From assembly GCF_965638725.1 (NCBI RefSeq), contig NC_134952.1, positions 16,929,028 to 16,993,027 on the forward strand: 64,000 nucleotides of DNA. The letters run 5' to 3'. The notes under the pieces were generated by a model that saw only the letters and a list, made by a program, of their open reading frames with translations, was not told the origin of the DNA and did no database searches. The stretch comes from Aptenodytes patagonicus (taxonomy: Eukaryota; Chordata; Aves; Sphenisciformes; Spheniscidae). Positions 49,101-62,639 of the stretch are shown in pieces. Each line of letters starts with the position of its first letter. The first letter of the stretch is position 1. The position numbers and the translations under genes are program-made.

Positions 49101-52100
49101 AGAATAATTCCTTTTTTCAGCATGTATGTGCATGCACACATATACATCTGCTAATTCCTGCTCTGTCTACTTTTAAATGCAAACTCTTGAGTGCTCTGGA
49201 ATAAGAACTTATGAGAATAAAGCAAGGACAACTTGTTCACCTCTCTGCCCTTTTTATACTGCTGGTGTTTATTTTTGTCAGTTGGCTTTGATGTGATATT
49301 CAGCTGACATGACTGTGTTTCCAATCAGCAATCTCAAATGTAGTAAAACTTGAACTGAAACCTCAAGAAGTTGCTTAATACTTATTGTTCAAAGAAAGCT
49401 AACTTTTTTGATAGTTTTCTTTTCAGTTGGATAAGCTAGAAATAACTCTGAGGTATTCTGCTTCAACAACAGAGAGCAAAAAGTGCTTTTAGCAGAGCCA
49501 AGAAGTTTGGTTTAAAATAACTCAGTATGGGGAGGCACAGCATCTTAATTTAGGCAAATGTTAGGGTGGCTCAAGCACCTTACAAGTGTTTTTCTGATTT
49601 TCAGGTTTTTCCTAATTTCAGCTTCTGCTCAGTCTAAATTTACTTGCCATTTTATTTAAGAGGTGAAGAATATAATCTGCCAGATTTTATTTATAATCTG
49701 CAGGCATTTGATTTCCTGCAGTTCCCTGTGAATTACAAAGGCAAGCTCACAGGAGACTCCTGTTCCCTTACTGCAGCAGAGTAGTTTGTACAGGCTGGCA
49801 GGCAGAGGAGTGCAGGAAATGGCAGCCTGGGAGCATGGCACATAGGTACCCCCACACCAGAGTATCCACCCTGCCTGGGCAGTCCCTCTTCACCTACCTT
49901 CTCCTCTCTTTCCTGCCACCCGCAGCAAAGGTGAACCTGATCTCAGTTCAGATGAGTTACTTTGTATTTTTAGCAGTGTGTGAGTCGAAAATGATGATGT
50001 TGGAAGTTTTATAGAAGGAAAACGAAGGAGGAAATTATATTTAATAATACACATTGCCTTTAAGTAATAGGCACTGAAGTAAAGTAACTAGTCCTTGACT
50101 TGTGACCATTTGGCTAGGAATACCTCTGCGCTATGTAAGCAGTAAGTGTGGTAAGTTCCCAAAGTGCAGGCAGAGGGAATGCTCCAGAGCTGCCTATCTG
50201 GAGTAACTCGAGTTATACCATTAGTTACAATAATTAAGAAAGAAATAGTATTTTTTAATCCAGTAACTGTGTTTGCCTGGGCATCTCTTAGCGATTACAC
50301 CTGATACAGTCTGATATCAGGTGCTAATGAGTGCTTGGATAAATAATTAACTAGGATTGTCAGGTATTGCAGGTATAAACTAGGATGATGTGTCAAAAAT
50401 TTGGCAAATACTGGATCACCAAACTGCCAGAGGACTCTTTTTTTCCCATTTGCAACAGGTAAAGTCAAGACAGCAGTGCTAAAAAAATGACAGGTATTCT
50501 ATATGATGCTAAGTCAGGCTGCAGGTGTGGAAAAGCTCCTAGGTCAGACTACACCATTTTGAAGAGCAGCAAGCGAAGAAGTAAATGAGCAGAAACAAGT
50601 ATTCAATCAAAATCTTGCAATCTCAAATCCCAACTGTAGGACATGCTGGCCTGTGTCGTGCTTCATTCTTCCTTTTCCTTTTGTTTTAATGAAAGATGCC
50701 AGAAAATGCAGCATTGGTATTTCCACAAAACAGAATGAATGCCCTGGGCTTTCACCCTGAATTTTCTGTCACCACTGCCCATTAGCATGGGGTTAAATAA
50801 AAAAGGAGTGATGACAAGCAAAGTACACGTCATATATCATGCAAAAAGAAGTTAAGGACAGTAAGAATAACCAATAAACTTGGAAGCCACAGCATCAAAT
50901 CCTGGACAAATATTTATATGCATGTATACAAAAGCACATTTTACACAGCTGGAAAGCAAGAAAGATCTTGTTTTTCAAGTTTCTTGTTTTTTGACCTTTG
51001 AACCATCACATGGATCCTTTCCAAATGGCAGATCTACCCCCTGTAGTTCTTTCAGGAGAATTTTTGCAATTTACACACTCCTGTGCTTGCAAAGCATACT
51101 TCTATATCAACTTTGTTTCCTTGGCCACCTCAGTGGGATGGGAGCCTGCTGGGTATTTCCCTTCAGAATGTGTGAGCAGCATAATAATTGGTACTGGCCA
51201 GAAAACAAGCGCTTGATTTCATGGACGTCAGTGAGGTTACTGCATTTGCTTTTCCTCTGCACTAAAACTAAACCTTGAAAAATGTCTTGCACAAAAAAAG
51301 TACAGCAACCTCGTCAGGAATCACAGCAAGATCCCTCACTGCTAGGTTATAGCTTTGGTATAGCTCTCACTTTCTTGCAAACTCTTCTATTGCAGCTGTT
51401 CCATTTTGTATAAATTAAAAATGTCTTGAGTAAAAAAATATTTTCTTCATAGCCCGATTCATGTTGAATGTATGATTCATTAAATGTGGGTCTCCCACTC
51501 TGCAGATTAGTGCTTTAAACACTATACCCTTGAATGTGGGGTTTTTTTTAATTTGTGTAGGACATCATTTTCTGACATGTCTAAATAGAAAGGCATCTCA
51601 AAAAAAGGCGAAGGTGATACAGAAGAATGAAGCAACCTGTTTCTTCAAACTGTTCTGGAGCTACTCCACAGCTTGTGTCCCCACTCCACCTCCTTCCCTA
51701 CCCGTAGTGTGTTTGTATGTAGGGAATCTCTCGGCATGTTGCCTCGCGCCGTGAGAAAATCAATGCACAAACCCCAGGTATGGCTTTGTTTTGTTACAAA
51801 CCCACCACTTCGGCTGAGAAAGAAATTGAGAACTGCAAAATGCAAAAAGCAGCACTGGTGACAGCAGAAAATTCGTCAGGCAGCAGCAAAGCTTAGGAAG
51901 CACCTGTACAAACACCAGGCTCTCCAAGCGAAGGGGAAGGAGCAGATGGCCCAACACTCAAGAGAGCCAGCAAGGGAAACAAGCACAGAAATGGGAGGAA
52001 GAAGCTTGGTCCAAAGAGGGAGAACATTTTGGACCCTTTGGGATCTTTGTTTGCAATAAACAAAGAAAAAATCAGTCATTAGTGTCTGTTAGCCTGTCTC

Positions 52101-52720
52101 ACACCGAAGAGCACAGTCAGCGCTGTCATGGCTCCAACTGGCTACAAGTGAGCTCGCACAGCAACAAGCGGAGAAGAAAGTGCTAATCAGACAGACAAGG
52201 GGAAAGGAACTAGACTGTGCTAGTTCAATGCTAGACATTGCTAGCACAATGTTTGATGAGAGGAAAAGACACTTGGCTTCCTTTATTTCTCCAGTTGTGA
52301 TCTCCCATTTGAAAGTAAAGGCATTTGGAAGGACAGAATAGGGTGAGACAGAGATTGTATTCTGGAACTCAAGGGAACTGAAGAGTCCACAACCATTTCT
52401 GCTCTATCAAATCCCTAATGGAAATAATTTGAGAAGGAAAAAAAAAAAAAAAAGGAATTGATCCTGACACAGCCATGCTGTAACTCTTTACCGCAGCTTC
52501 CCTTAATCTCATCTATTTCTTCCAAAAATATTCATCTAAGAGGAAGCATTTCTTAAAATCTTCTTGAAGTGACTGGTAGATGGGTGTCAGAAACTTTGTA
52601 AAAGCCTGAACATCGTGACTCTCCATGAGACACTTCTGTATGCTTCAGCAACAAATCTTCCAAAAGAAGATCCAGAAAGTTATCCAGAAAGGATATTTTC
52701 TTCCACTATCTAGAGGGCAT
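46149..52720. other. BST1-CD38 intergenic, left part, no gene recognised
   Basis: AT-rich DNA with only compositional open frames, for example 48274-48708 and 50880-51278, neither showing family features. A GAGAGA run lies near 48370 and a 16-A run near 52441. No repeat family placed here. Confidence 0.65.
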
Positions 52721-52721
52721 T

Positions 52722-53015
52722 GTAGAGAAGATGGAGCCATACTCTTTTTCAGGGGTGCAGAGTGAGAAGACTAGGGGCAATGGTCAAAAAGTGCAGCAAG
52801 CAAAATTCTGGCTAAACTTTTTTAAAAAATCGCCATGAGGGTGGCTGCCCAGAGAGGTTCTGGATTCTCCATCCATGGAGGTTTTCAAAACTCCACTGGA
52901 GAACACCCTGAGCAACCTAATCTAACCTTGAAGTTAGCCATGATTTGAGCAAGTGGTAGGACCAGATAACCTGCAGAGGTCCCTTCCAACCTACATTGTT
53001 CAGTGATGCTGTGAG
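52722..53015 (+). mobile_element. CR1 LINE 3' fragment
   Basis: Plus-strand CR1 end: GTAGAGAAGATGGAGCC, then GGGTGGCTGCCCAGAGAGGT, ACCAGATAACCTGCAGAGGT and CCCTTCCAACCTAC, closing with a degenerate tail (TTCAGTGATGCTGTGA). Diverged, with an internal deletion. Confidence 0.8.
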
Positions 53016-53516
53016 TCTTCCAAGAATGGCAACTACTAAATCTTTCCTTTCTGGAAGGGCCTGTTTTACATTGTACTGTCCCCTTTTTTATTTCATAATG
53101 CTAATGCGTAGCTGGAAAGACAGCTTTATTTTTATAAAATCTTTAGCTGTCCATAGAATTTTAGCAGTCAGTCATACTGGGTGCGTTTATTTTAAAACCT
53201 GATAGCTAACATGTCTTATCAAGGACATTTAAAATTCTAATTTAGGCAGCACAACTAATATTCCACAGCATGTTGCATTCACAGTCAACCTTAAGCTACC
53301 TGGAGATTTGCTCTTATACATAATTGATTTCAGCTATTGTCTTCAAGGAAAGATGAGCTAGATTTCCATCTGTCTTCAATTCCCTAAATCCCAATATCTT
53401 TGGAGACCTGTCTGATAAAGTTCTTTAGTTCCACTAGTTAATCATTAGAAAGCACGGAGATCTGTCTGCATTCTGCAAATCGTTATCACAAAATAAGAAT
53501 AAGAATTCTTCACATA

Positions 53517-54007
53517 AGAAAGACACGGACCTGTTGGAGCGGGTCCAGAGGAGGGTCACGGAAATTATCAGGGGGATGGAACAGCTCTCCTATGAAGAAA
53601 GGCTGAGAGAGTTGGGGTTGTTCAGCCTAGAGAAGAGAAGGCTTTGGGGAGACCTTATTGCAGCCTGTCAGTACTTAACGGGGGCTTATAAAAAAGATGG
53701 CGGCAAACTTTTTAGCAGGGCCTGTTGCGACAGGACAAGGGGGAATGGCTTTAAACTAAAGGGTGTAGATTTAGACTAGATATAAGGAAGAAATTTTTTA
53801 CACTGAGGGTGGTGAAGCACTGGCCCAGGTTGCCCAGAGAGGTGGTGGATGCCCCATGCCTGGAAACCTTCAAGGTCAGGTTGGACGGGGCTCTGAGCAA
53901 GGTGATCTAGTTGAAGATGTCCCTGCCCACAGCAGGGGGGTTGGACTAGATGACCTTTAGAGGTCCCTTCCAACCCAAACTATTCTATGATTCTATGATT
54001 CTATGAT
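53517..54007 (+). mobile_element. CR1 LINE 3' fragment with ATTCTATG tail
   Basis: Plus-strand CR1 encoding the ORF2 C-terminus with disruptions: [20 protein letters not shown], then [20 protein letters not shown]. It ends in the CR1 3' UTR (GGTCCCTTCCAACC) and the octamer tail TTCTATGATTCTATGATTCT. 5'-truncated, as usual for CR1. Confidence 0.9.
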
Positions 54008-54010
54008 AAA

Positions 54011-54475
54011 GTTGTAGCTTCAGAGAACCATATAGGTTGGAAGGCACCTCTCAAAGACAAGAGTAGCTTTGCAGTGATGTAAGCCAGCTTGTCCTTACTA
54101 TTCTCAGATGCATTTCATCTGGACACAGGGACTTGTATTCAACCAGGGTGCTTAAATGGTCCTTAACTCAATCTTCTTCTACTATGGGTAGTAATTTTCT
54201 CCCCAAAACTCCTACGTGGGCACTGTAGGCACAAAGACCCTAGGAGGCCTGAGAACAGACCTTGCCAGTGAACAGTGAGTCAAAGAAGGCTTTGAGTCGC
54301 CTCTGGTTTTTTGGTGTCCTTTTAGACTAGGTCACCTATGCCATTGAGCAGTGGCACCATCTTTTCCTTGGTGTTCATCCTGCTGTGGATGTGCCTGTGG
54401 AAGCCATTCTTGGTGCCCTTCTACACCTCACCAGTTTTAACTTCAGTCCAGGTTTGGCTTTCTTAATTCCTTCCC
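54011..54475 (-). mobile_element. CR1 LINE fragment, reverse-transcriptase region
   Basis: The minus strand reads as the region ahead of and into the CR1 RT domain: KGTKNGFHRHIHSRMNTKEK (family: VKDNKKGFFKYISSKRK), then a degenerate form of the LLNAFFASVF block and one of KSMGPDGMHP. Stops and frameshifts are present. It abuts the plus-strand CR1 tail in the opposite orientation. Confidence 0.75.
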
Positions 54476-54654
54476 TGCATGTCCGTCACACACACAAAGC
54501 TGCCCAGGACTCCCCTGGTCCCATAGCTGACTGTCCCCCTGTGCTCTTGTCTTTCGAGACACCCAGGTGCTCTCACAGCCAGAGCTGGCCCTTAAGAGAC
54601 CCACGCACACCCTTGCTCCCAGGTCATGTCACCTGCTCACCAGCTAATCTGGCT

Positions 54655-54765
54655 TGATCTCCGCTAGTGCTCACACAGTCACTCACACACCCACACTCAC
54701 TCCAGTCACTGGCAGCATGGATACGTAGGCCCTCACACCCCTGTACACACCCGTGCACACCCAAG
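54655..54765 (+). repeat. CAC-rich low-complexity stretch
   Basis: Repeated CACAC/CTCAC units, imperfect and short. A diverged minisatellite-like patch. Confidence 0.5.
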
Positions 54766-57700
54766 AACGGAGAGCCAACACCCAGGGAAGAGCTGGAAAG
54801 GAGTTTAAGAAGATGGGACAGACAGCCCCAGTCAGGCACAGGGCATGGCCAGCCAAGTGAACTGATCAGCCAGCTATTTATATGTGACTGGCCCTTTTTA
54901 TTCCTGTACCCCTCTATTTACCACTCTTGTTCCTCCCAAATCACCTAAACCCCTCCTTTGTCTCACCTTTGGTTCTCCCCTTAAACATCCCATAATAAGT
55001 CCTGTGTGATCATGAACTGCTTTTCCCTTGCATCCCACAATGTTTCCCACCCCTAGGCAGCAAGCCACTTAGTCTGAAAGGTGATCTAGAGAGCTGCTCC
55101 GCATGACTCATCGTGATGGGTGTCATGCCTGGACAGTGGGGCTGATGACTCTGCTGCAACAGTCCTGGAAGGACTCCGAGAAGGTGGTTGTTCCTCAGGA
55201 GTCCTCAATTTGCGTTCCCACCTGCCCTTGTGCCCCTGTACTCCTCCGGGCTTGTGCAGATGGGCCTTTGATGGGTAGATGGCCCCTGTGATGGGCCTGG
55301 GAGGTGCCAGGCAGGGTATTATCTGGTCTCCCCCTCCTGCCATTGTCTCTCTGAGCTCCTTTGTGGGCATGCAGGTGACCTTTATCATATAACCTAACAG
55401 TCTGGGCAATGCTTCTACATTCCTCCCAGACAGTCCATCCCTGCTTCCGCTCTCCCCTTACACTTTCTTCCAACATTTAAGCTCAGTCAGGAATTCCCGC
55501 ATTTAGCCGAGCTGGCCTCCTGCCACAGTTTCAACTTCCTGCCCATCAGGATAGACCACTCTTGCGCTTTGAGCAGATTATCTTTGAATCAACTCACTCT
55601 CTTGGGCTCCTTTGATGTTCAGTATCCCTTAGGGTCACACCTACCAGGTCTCTGGAAAAGCCACAGTCATTCAGTCACAAATGTTTCTGTCACACCGAAC
55701 TCCAGTTCTGTATCTTTTTTCCTTTTTACGGCCATTTTTCAACATTTCCTAAGTAGTAATTTTTTACTAATTGTCTGTTCTGATGATAAAATTCCCCATC
55801 CTGCTGATTAACATCTAGAAATGAGTCACTGACTCCATGGATTTTGAGAAAACTACTACTAGATCAATTCATCCCTAATAAAATAGAGAAGCACCACTCC
55901 TCTACTGCACCAGGTCACTGAAAGACAATGCAGTCAGTGCTGGTGCCCAGCACCAAAGCATCGGACTGATCTGTCCTGGGAGGTCGATTTTGCATGGACA
56001 AAGACAAAGCGTGGAAGTGGGGCTGAGGCAGAGAGCTGCAGAAGGTGGCAAGAGCAGCTGGGGGTGTAGAAGGGGAATCTCCCTGAGCAACCCAAGCAGG
56101 TCCACTGGGCACTGTCCCATGCCCATGTAAGCTTATTCACAATTGCAGATCTGGCAGGTGATAGACAGATGGACCAGACCGTCCAGTGACTCACACAGGA
56201 ATGAAATAGCTTTGTGCTGGTGGCCTTAAGACATACTCCATTCTGCCCTTCAGCAATGCACAAGTACTGTATTTGAGAAACAGGAGGCAAAAGGGTTGGT
56301 GAGGGAGAAACGACGTGGCGTGAGCCTGTGCAAGTGCAAGAATCTTTTGTCTTGATTGAAGATTTCTCATTTTAGGTGTTGCTTTGTCATGTGCTGCTGT
56401 GCTGGCTCTTTCTGGCTCTACAGTTCAAAATAGGTGCGTCGGCCTCAGGATGCAGTCTGGCATTAAGCCCTTCATACGCGTGCTTCTTCACATCGTTCTT
56501 GCAGAAAGCAGAAACACTATCATATTTGTTAGATTTTATCTGTATTGTTTTTTCTTTGTTTCCTTATATCCTCAACTTCCCCCACAAGTCTTGAGACGAG
56601 AAGCAGCCACACCACATATAGCCAGGAGTGCATGTAGGGTAATAAAAAGGTCACCAACAAAACTACAAGGCACAGTGGTGACATTTGGTCCTCCCACACT
56701 CTCCTCATGTGTGAGAACACATAGGAAAAAAATAGTACATTCCGGTCGAGAGAGCAGAATGCGTTATTGAGAGGAGACAGGCATCGTGCTTGTCTGCGCG
56801 GGCTGATCTAGCACTCTCATTTCCCCACCTAAACCCCTCAGCAGCACATGAAACAAAATTAGTAACTTCCACGTGGAAAAACAGGCTGCTTACAAGTGAT
56901 AAAGATGAAAGAGACAGAAAGCCCCAGCAGCCTGTAGTGGGCAAACTGCAAATAATGACTCACGGGTGCCATTTTACAGGACAATTTCCTGCACTCTGGG
57001 TCGGGCAGCTTGAGCCTGTTGCCCTGTAGTCAGGTGGGCCTGCTCTCACCTGCAGCACTCAGAGGAGGACCTCTGTTTGAAGCAGTCCGCATGATTTTGC
57101 AGTTTCAAACCTACATGCTGTAAGGGGGGTTAACCCCAAAACATGCCCTCAGCATGGAGCGGTGTGCATGCATCCACAGCTAGATGCAGCAATAACACTG
57201 ATGGGACATGGTATGTCTCCTACCCAAGTGATACAGCAGCAGGTAATGGCAATGGTCCCTCTGCACACCTCTCCTCCTTCCTAGGATATCTGCTCTTGAG
57301 GGTATACTGATCATGAGGTCATATCCTTACTTACAGCAAAAATAAGATTAAAGTGGCCATATTCAGAACACCTACAGAGTGCAAAGTCACTTTTATGAAG
57401 AATATAGGCATATGGGCTTGAGAAAGCAATTTCACACCAGTTTCTATCCTATAATTCTTAAATATAAGAATGCCTAAGATCTAATGATGTTTCCATTTGG
57501 ACTGAAAAGTCCTGGGTGCTTAAACATGGGTGTATTAACAAGACTCAGAGGCAGGCAGCAATTAAGACATTACTGATTTTTCCAACAAATTAGTTCAGGG
57601 GCCCCTCCTAACACAAAATTCAGTAGCAATGAATCAATGCACGCGCACACACACACACACAGCATTTTTACTTTTGAGGACTGTTGCACAACTGATTTTT

Positions 57701-60110
57701 CAGGATATTAGATGAGTTCAGGTCTGAAATCTTATAGATCTGAAAAGCTGCAAGTGTCTAAAATAAGAAGGTGAAAATGCAAATACATGCATCTTTAAAC
57801 TCAGCAGTCAGTTTCACATCTACATTAGCGATTGCTTCAGTGAACTACCTAGACACAGGTCAGGTACAAACTAAATCACCACTTGAAGGAGGCAACAATT
57901 TAACAGAATAGACCAGGTTTATAAGACAAATGCACCAAACCTTCAGCTTCAGTTGCTCAGAGGAAGCAAAGTCCATCTCAAAGTCCAAAGCTTGCCACAG
58001 GCTCTAACGCAGGACAGTGTTTTGCTATATGTCAGCAGACCCCCGAGCTCTATATACAAACCACACAGGAAAACCAGAAAAGGCTTATGAACTTTCAAAC
58101 AGCTTCTGTATGCAAAAAGGCAGAGAGAGAAAAGCATGTGATCGCCTTTCAAAGCATTGAGAAAATGCTGAAGATATTAAAAAAAAAATTAAAAATAAGA
58201 TGAAACATTGCAATATCAGATTAGCTGACAACGGTCTGAAAGCCAATTACCTAGTTAATCAGCTAGATTTTATATTGCACCTGCAGTGATGGCAGTATAC
58301 TGTTATTTACCACAACACAGCACTTTGTGTCATTGCTGTTGCAGAGTCATTTGCACCTTTATAAGTGTAGATTATTTATCTCAAGCATGGTTTACAAATG
58401 AAAGGAGGCCTATGCAATCGGTTGGTTTGCTTGTCCATTCCTACATCTGTCAGCCCTTTCCCTCCTAAAAACTTGTGGATTTATTGGCCAATTTCGTCCA
58501 AAGTCTATTGGACTGGGCTGCAGAACTGGTGTTCTTGTTATTTTACTCATATATTTACATCTAATTTTGGGGAGGTCTGCCTAGATAAGGTATGTATTGC
58601 TGTGAATGGAAGCCACGCTGTCCTGTTCTGAGGAGATTAACCCTCCCTAATATCTGATACTCAGACTTTAACATATAAAGAAGCATTTTGTCATCAGAAG
58701 TAATCTTAAAGAATTTACAAGAGAAGAAAATACAATCAGAGTATAAATTTGTCAGGTAACAACGAAGTGAGCAAGACAATACCACCAAACTGAAGAAGAC
58801 AACTGGGTAATGACAACCAGCTGACAAAAAAAGATTTGGGGATGGGAAGGGAATGGTGGTCCTCAGACCATCTCCAGACAGCTCATCTGATAAACAGGAG
58901 CATAACACGGTCCGTGTTCCCAGCAGTGGATATGGCTTTGCAGAAGACACGAATGGGACATTTTTCATGTCCTTTAGATGGCCGCCAGTGCAGGCTTGGA
59001 GTTAAGGCACCGTTGTCTGTCTCTCTTTGTCCGCCTATAGCTCTAGGGTAGGTTTGGTGGAGGCTGCCACCAGGAAAACACAGAGCAACTTACAGGTTAA
59101 TTAACTGTCCTATATCCTGCAAGTGCTCATGCACTTGGCCCAGAGCACAGCTCTCCAGGAAAGCTCCTGTGGTTGCAGGCCGGGGAGTTGAAAGAAGGGA
59201 GATGTGAACGAGATGCCCAGACACTGAGTTGCAGATGCATTTTTTGCAGTAGCTGGTGTGTGCGGTTGGATGGCATACAGCTCTTCACAGCTGTCACTTT
59301 GTACTAGCTGGTTGTCTTATCCCAGCCCATTTATCATTTTATTTTCAGTGTTCATCTCAAACCTTCTCTAAATGTTATGACAGCATTTAGCCTGTGAAAT
59401 TGGGAAGCAATGAGAAGACAAGAGTCATTGCTTTTCCAACAAAAGCCTGGAAAGACGTAATTTCTTTAATTATTATAACAGCTTCTGCTCTTTTCAGTTC
59501 AAATTCTCTCATTCATAAGTTCTGCTGAGAAGAGACAGCCAGCAATTACAGGTGTCCACAAGACTGGGAGTGATTAGTGGCACTGTGAATACTGTGGTAT
59601 TGTTGTAATCTAGACATTACATTAAAATGAGTCTCCATGACTCCTAAACTGTGTAGCGTTTGAAGCAGCCTTTTTTTCTATCATATGGACAAATCCACTG
59701 CTAGTATAACTGAGCTCACTTCCATTAAAGGCAGGGGCGTTGTTTCCATTTCTACCAGAGTGCTGGCCACACAGCACACCTGGGCGAGAGATAGAGGCCA
59801 GTGAGGAATGACCGCAACACAGGTAAACCACACAATGATAAAATATTTCTAACAAACTTTTTACTCACTGAGGAAGAAACATTTCCAGAGTTTCCTAGAA
59901 GCACTGCAAAGATGCACAACATGTATTTTCTTACCCATGTTTGCAGATCACTGTTGTTTTGGACAGGTTCAGTCCCACCTGCTGCATACCACCTTTTACC
60001 AGCAATTTCTGCCATGAAGGATTCTTTCTGTCCTCAGCCATATTTTGGGTGCCAGAACTATCTACGGTTGATGGATAGTGAAAAAGAAAAGAATAAATAA
60101 AGAAAAGAAT
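54766..60110. other. BST1-CD38 intergenic, middle part, no gene recognised
   Basis: Contains a short CA run (57646-57661) and several compositional open frames, for example 55934-56290 minus and 56384-56770 plus, without family features. No gene recognised. Confidence 0.65.
57646..57661 (+). repeat. Short CA microsatellite
   Basis: About eight CA units preceded by GCACGCG. Confidence 0.9.
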
Positions 60111-60113
60111 AAA

Positions 60114-60816
60114 GCTGCCCAGCAGAGAAGGACCTGGGGGTGTTGGTCGACAGCCGGCTGAACATGAGCCGGCAGTGTGCCCAGGCGGCCAAGAAGGCCA
60201 ATGGCATCCTGGCCTGTATCAGAACTAGTGTGGCCAGCAGGAGGAGGGAAGTGATCGTGCCCCTGTACTCGGCACTGGTGAGGCCGCACCTCGAATACTG
60301 TGTTCAGTTTTGGGCCCCTCACTACAAGAAGGACGTTGAGGTGCTGGAGCGTGTCCAGAGAAGGGCAACGAGGCTGGTGAGGGGTCTGGAGAACAAGTCT
60401 GATGAGGAGCGGCTGAGGGAACTGGGACTGTTCAGCCTGGAGAAAAGGAGGCTGAGGGGAGACCTCATCGCTCTCTACAACTACCTGAAAGGAGGTTGTA
60501 GCGAGGTGGGTGTTGGTCTTTTCTCCGAAGTAACAAGCGATAGGACGAGAGGAAATGGCCTCAAGTTGCGCCAGGGGAGGTTTAGATTGGATGTAAGGAA
60601 AAATTTCTTTACTGAAAGAGTGGTTAAACATTGGAAGAGGCTGCCCAGGGAGGTGGTGGAGTCCCCATCCCTGGAGGTATTTAAAAGACGTGTAGATGAG
60701 GCGCTTAGGGACATGGTTTAGTGGGCATGGTGGTGTTGGGTTGACGGTTGGACTCGATGATCTTAGAGGTCTTTTCCAACCTCAATGATTCTATGATTCT
60801 ATGATTCTATGATTCT
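60114..60816 (+). mobile_element. CR1 LINE 3' end, well preserved
   Basis: 5'-truncated CR1 retaining an uninterrupted 193-codon frame from 60140 to the TAG at 60721. It encodes the ORF2 C-terminus ([20 protein letters not shown], later [39 protein letters not shown] and [20 protein letters not shown]). The 3' UTR ends GGTCTTTTCCAACCTCAATG followed by four ATTCTATG-type units. The intact frame suggests the youngest CR1 in the window. Not an active gene: most of ORF2 and the 5' end are missing. Confidence 0.92.
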
Positions 60817-62554
60817 AAATCAAACTTTTGGGTGATCAGGCCTTGGGAGTGGCTGGGGGGTGGTTTGTTATCCCTTGCTGCCTCAAAAATACCATCCGCA
60901 GAACTTGCAGGTAGCAGTGGGAGCTAGCCGCTTTTCTCTTACAGTACTCCTAGCAGTACGTATGCAGGCTGCTAAATTATACATAATACAGGTCCATTCT
61001 TACAGAAGTCCCCTGCTGCAATACATGGTATCAAAGCAGAGGCTGGCAATTAACGTGCCTGAAGTATTTCTATCTTCTGATCTTTCACACCCACTTTCTA
61101 ATCACCCGCGACAAAAGATTTAGCGTAAATGCTGGCTGAAGAGTGGACACACCTTGATAAGACCAGGATTAGTTTAGATTTGCTATCTTGGAAATTCACG
61201 TAGCTCAGAGGGCTCCAAAAGTTGGCGATCAGTTTTTGAGACACAGTGCTTTTAAAAACTGTAGTTTTCCTTAAAGGCAAAAATAACCACTAGCAAACCA
61301 GTTCAAGAAGGATACAGATCCACGAGGCTTCCCTGCAATCTCAGGGGAAATCCTAAATTTGCATTTCCTTGGGGTCCTGCTGAGGGTACTGAATTCCTGT
61401 GGAATAAAGTCAATCAGCTTAAGGTTGTCTGCTTGAGAAAACTGCTTAGGAAAGAAGACAAATCCAGCTCGCTCCACAGACCTAAGGGGATGCAAGACCC
61501 TTGTGAAACACACTGCTTTTCACTTCCCTTCGTCCTTCCTCATTTCACTGTCTCTTCTGTGCTTCCCTCCCGCCGTTCCGTTCAGGGAATACTGTTTCAT
61601 CCCTTCTTCGCTAAGGCACTGTTATCATCTTACTTACGCCTCTCATGGAAATACTCTTGGGCCAGGACATTTGCAAGGAGTGAGTTCATGCTCACATTCA
61701 TACTGGGAAAGAAACTACTGCCTTCTGAACCACTGGGAGTATGTGCTTTTACTGGCTTTTCTGCTGCCCCCTCAACTCTGCTTGTCCTATTTATTTGTCC
61801 TGATTAGGCTGCCAAGGCTTGCTGAAAGGAGGCTTGACATTTACTTGTCTTGGACATTCCTTATGTAGTTCGAGGTGTTACAAAATCAGCAGCAAGGACA
61901 GCTTCCAGAGCCACTGAGTCTGCATTCACCTTATTTATTTATTCTTAATGAGTCCATGTTATAGCTGAACAGAAGAAAAAAGTCTTCTCACATCAGATTA
62001 CTGAAGAAAAGTGTTTTAAAAAAGTTTTAAACTTTTTAATTAACTATTCAATTGTTCCACTCTAAAAGTGACTCAGACTTACTGAAGACAGGTATCTTCA
62101 ATACCCAGAGAAAGCAGAGATTTCAGTTTTACTGCATAAACTTCTTAGGATAACTAGTTGGGTTTTTTCCCCAACATGGTATGCAACTAGTTAATGAAAC
62201 TGGAGAGCAGCAAGTTGAAAACACAAGCAAACAAACATTAAGGGAAAAATAAACCAAATTCAATAATCTCTCTTGTGTATAATAAAAGATCACAAAGTTC
62301 AGCTGTGAATACCTTGCATTCGTATTTACAGGATGATGAAAACAAGGAACAAATAAAGAATAATCATCCTAATGTGCCAAGGCAAAACCTGCATGCTTAC
62401 TGAAAGGATTATGGAGGGAAACTTCCTTTATGAGCTAATTCTTACTGAATCGTCTCCTACAGAGCTTCCTGTGCTTTTTGCAGAACCTGCGATGGGGCCA
62501 GTGAGGGGACATGAAGAGAGAACACTGTTACCTCTCTTATGAAGAGATGACACT
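60817..62554. other. Intergenic, nothing recognised
   Basis: Open frames near 61433-61868 are compositional. No repeat or gene identified. Confidence 0.65.
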
Positions 62555-62564
62555 GTTAGGAAGA

Positions 62565-62635
62565 GATATAGAATATTTCAGTTGGAAGGGACCTACAACA
62601 ATCATCTAGTCCAACCGCCTGACCACTGATAAGGT
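62565..62635 (-). mobile_element. Short CR1 3' end fragment
   Basis: GTTGGAAGGGACCTACAACA followed by ATCATCTAGTCCAACCGCCTGACC is the reverse complement of a CR1 3' UTR. Very short and 5'-truncated. Confidence 0.75.
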
Positions 62636-62639
62636 CTGA

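Noticed and set aside
50880..51278. 132-codon open frame between BST1 and CD38
   Set aside because: Composition and lack of motifs point to chance; no splice partners seen.
56384..56770. 128-codon open frame and overlapping frames
   Set aside because: No recognisable protein family; overlaps other equally open frames.
60062..60631. 189-codon minus-strand open frame
   Set aside because: Antisense shadow of the CR1 ORF2 end.
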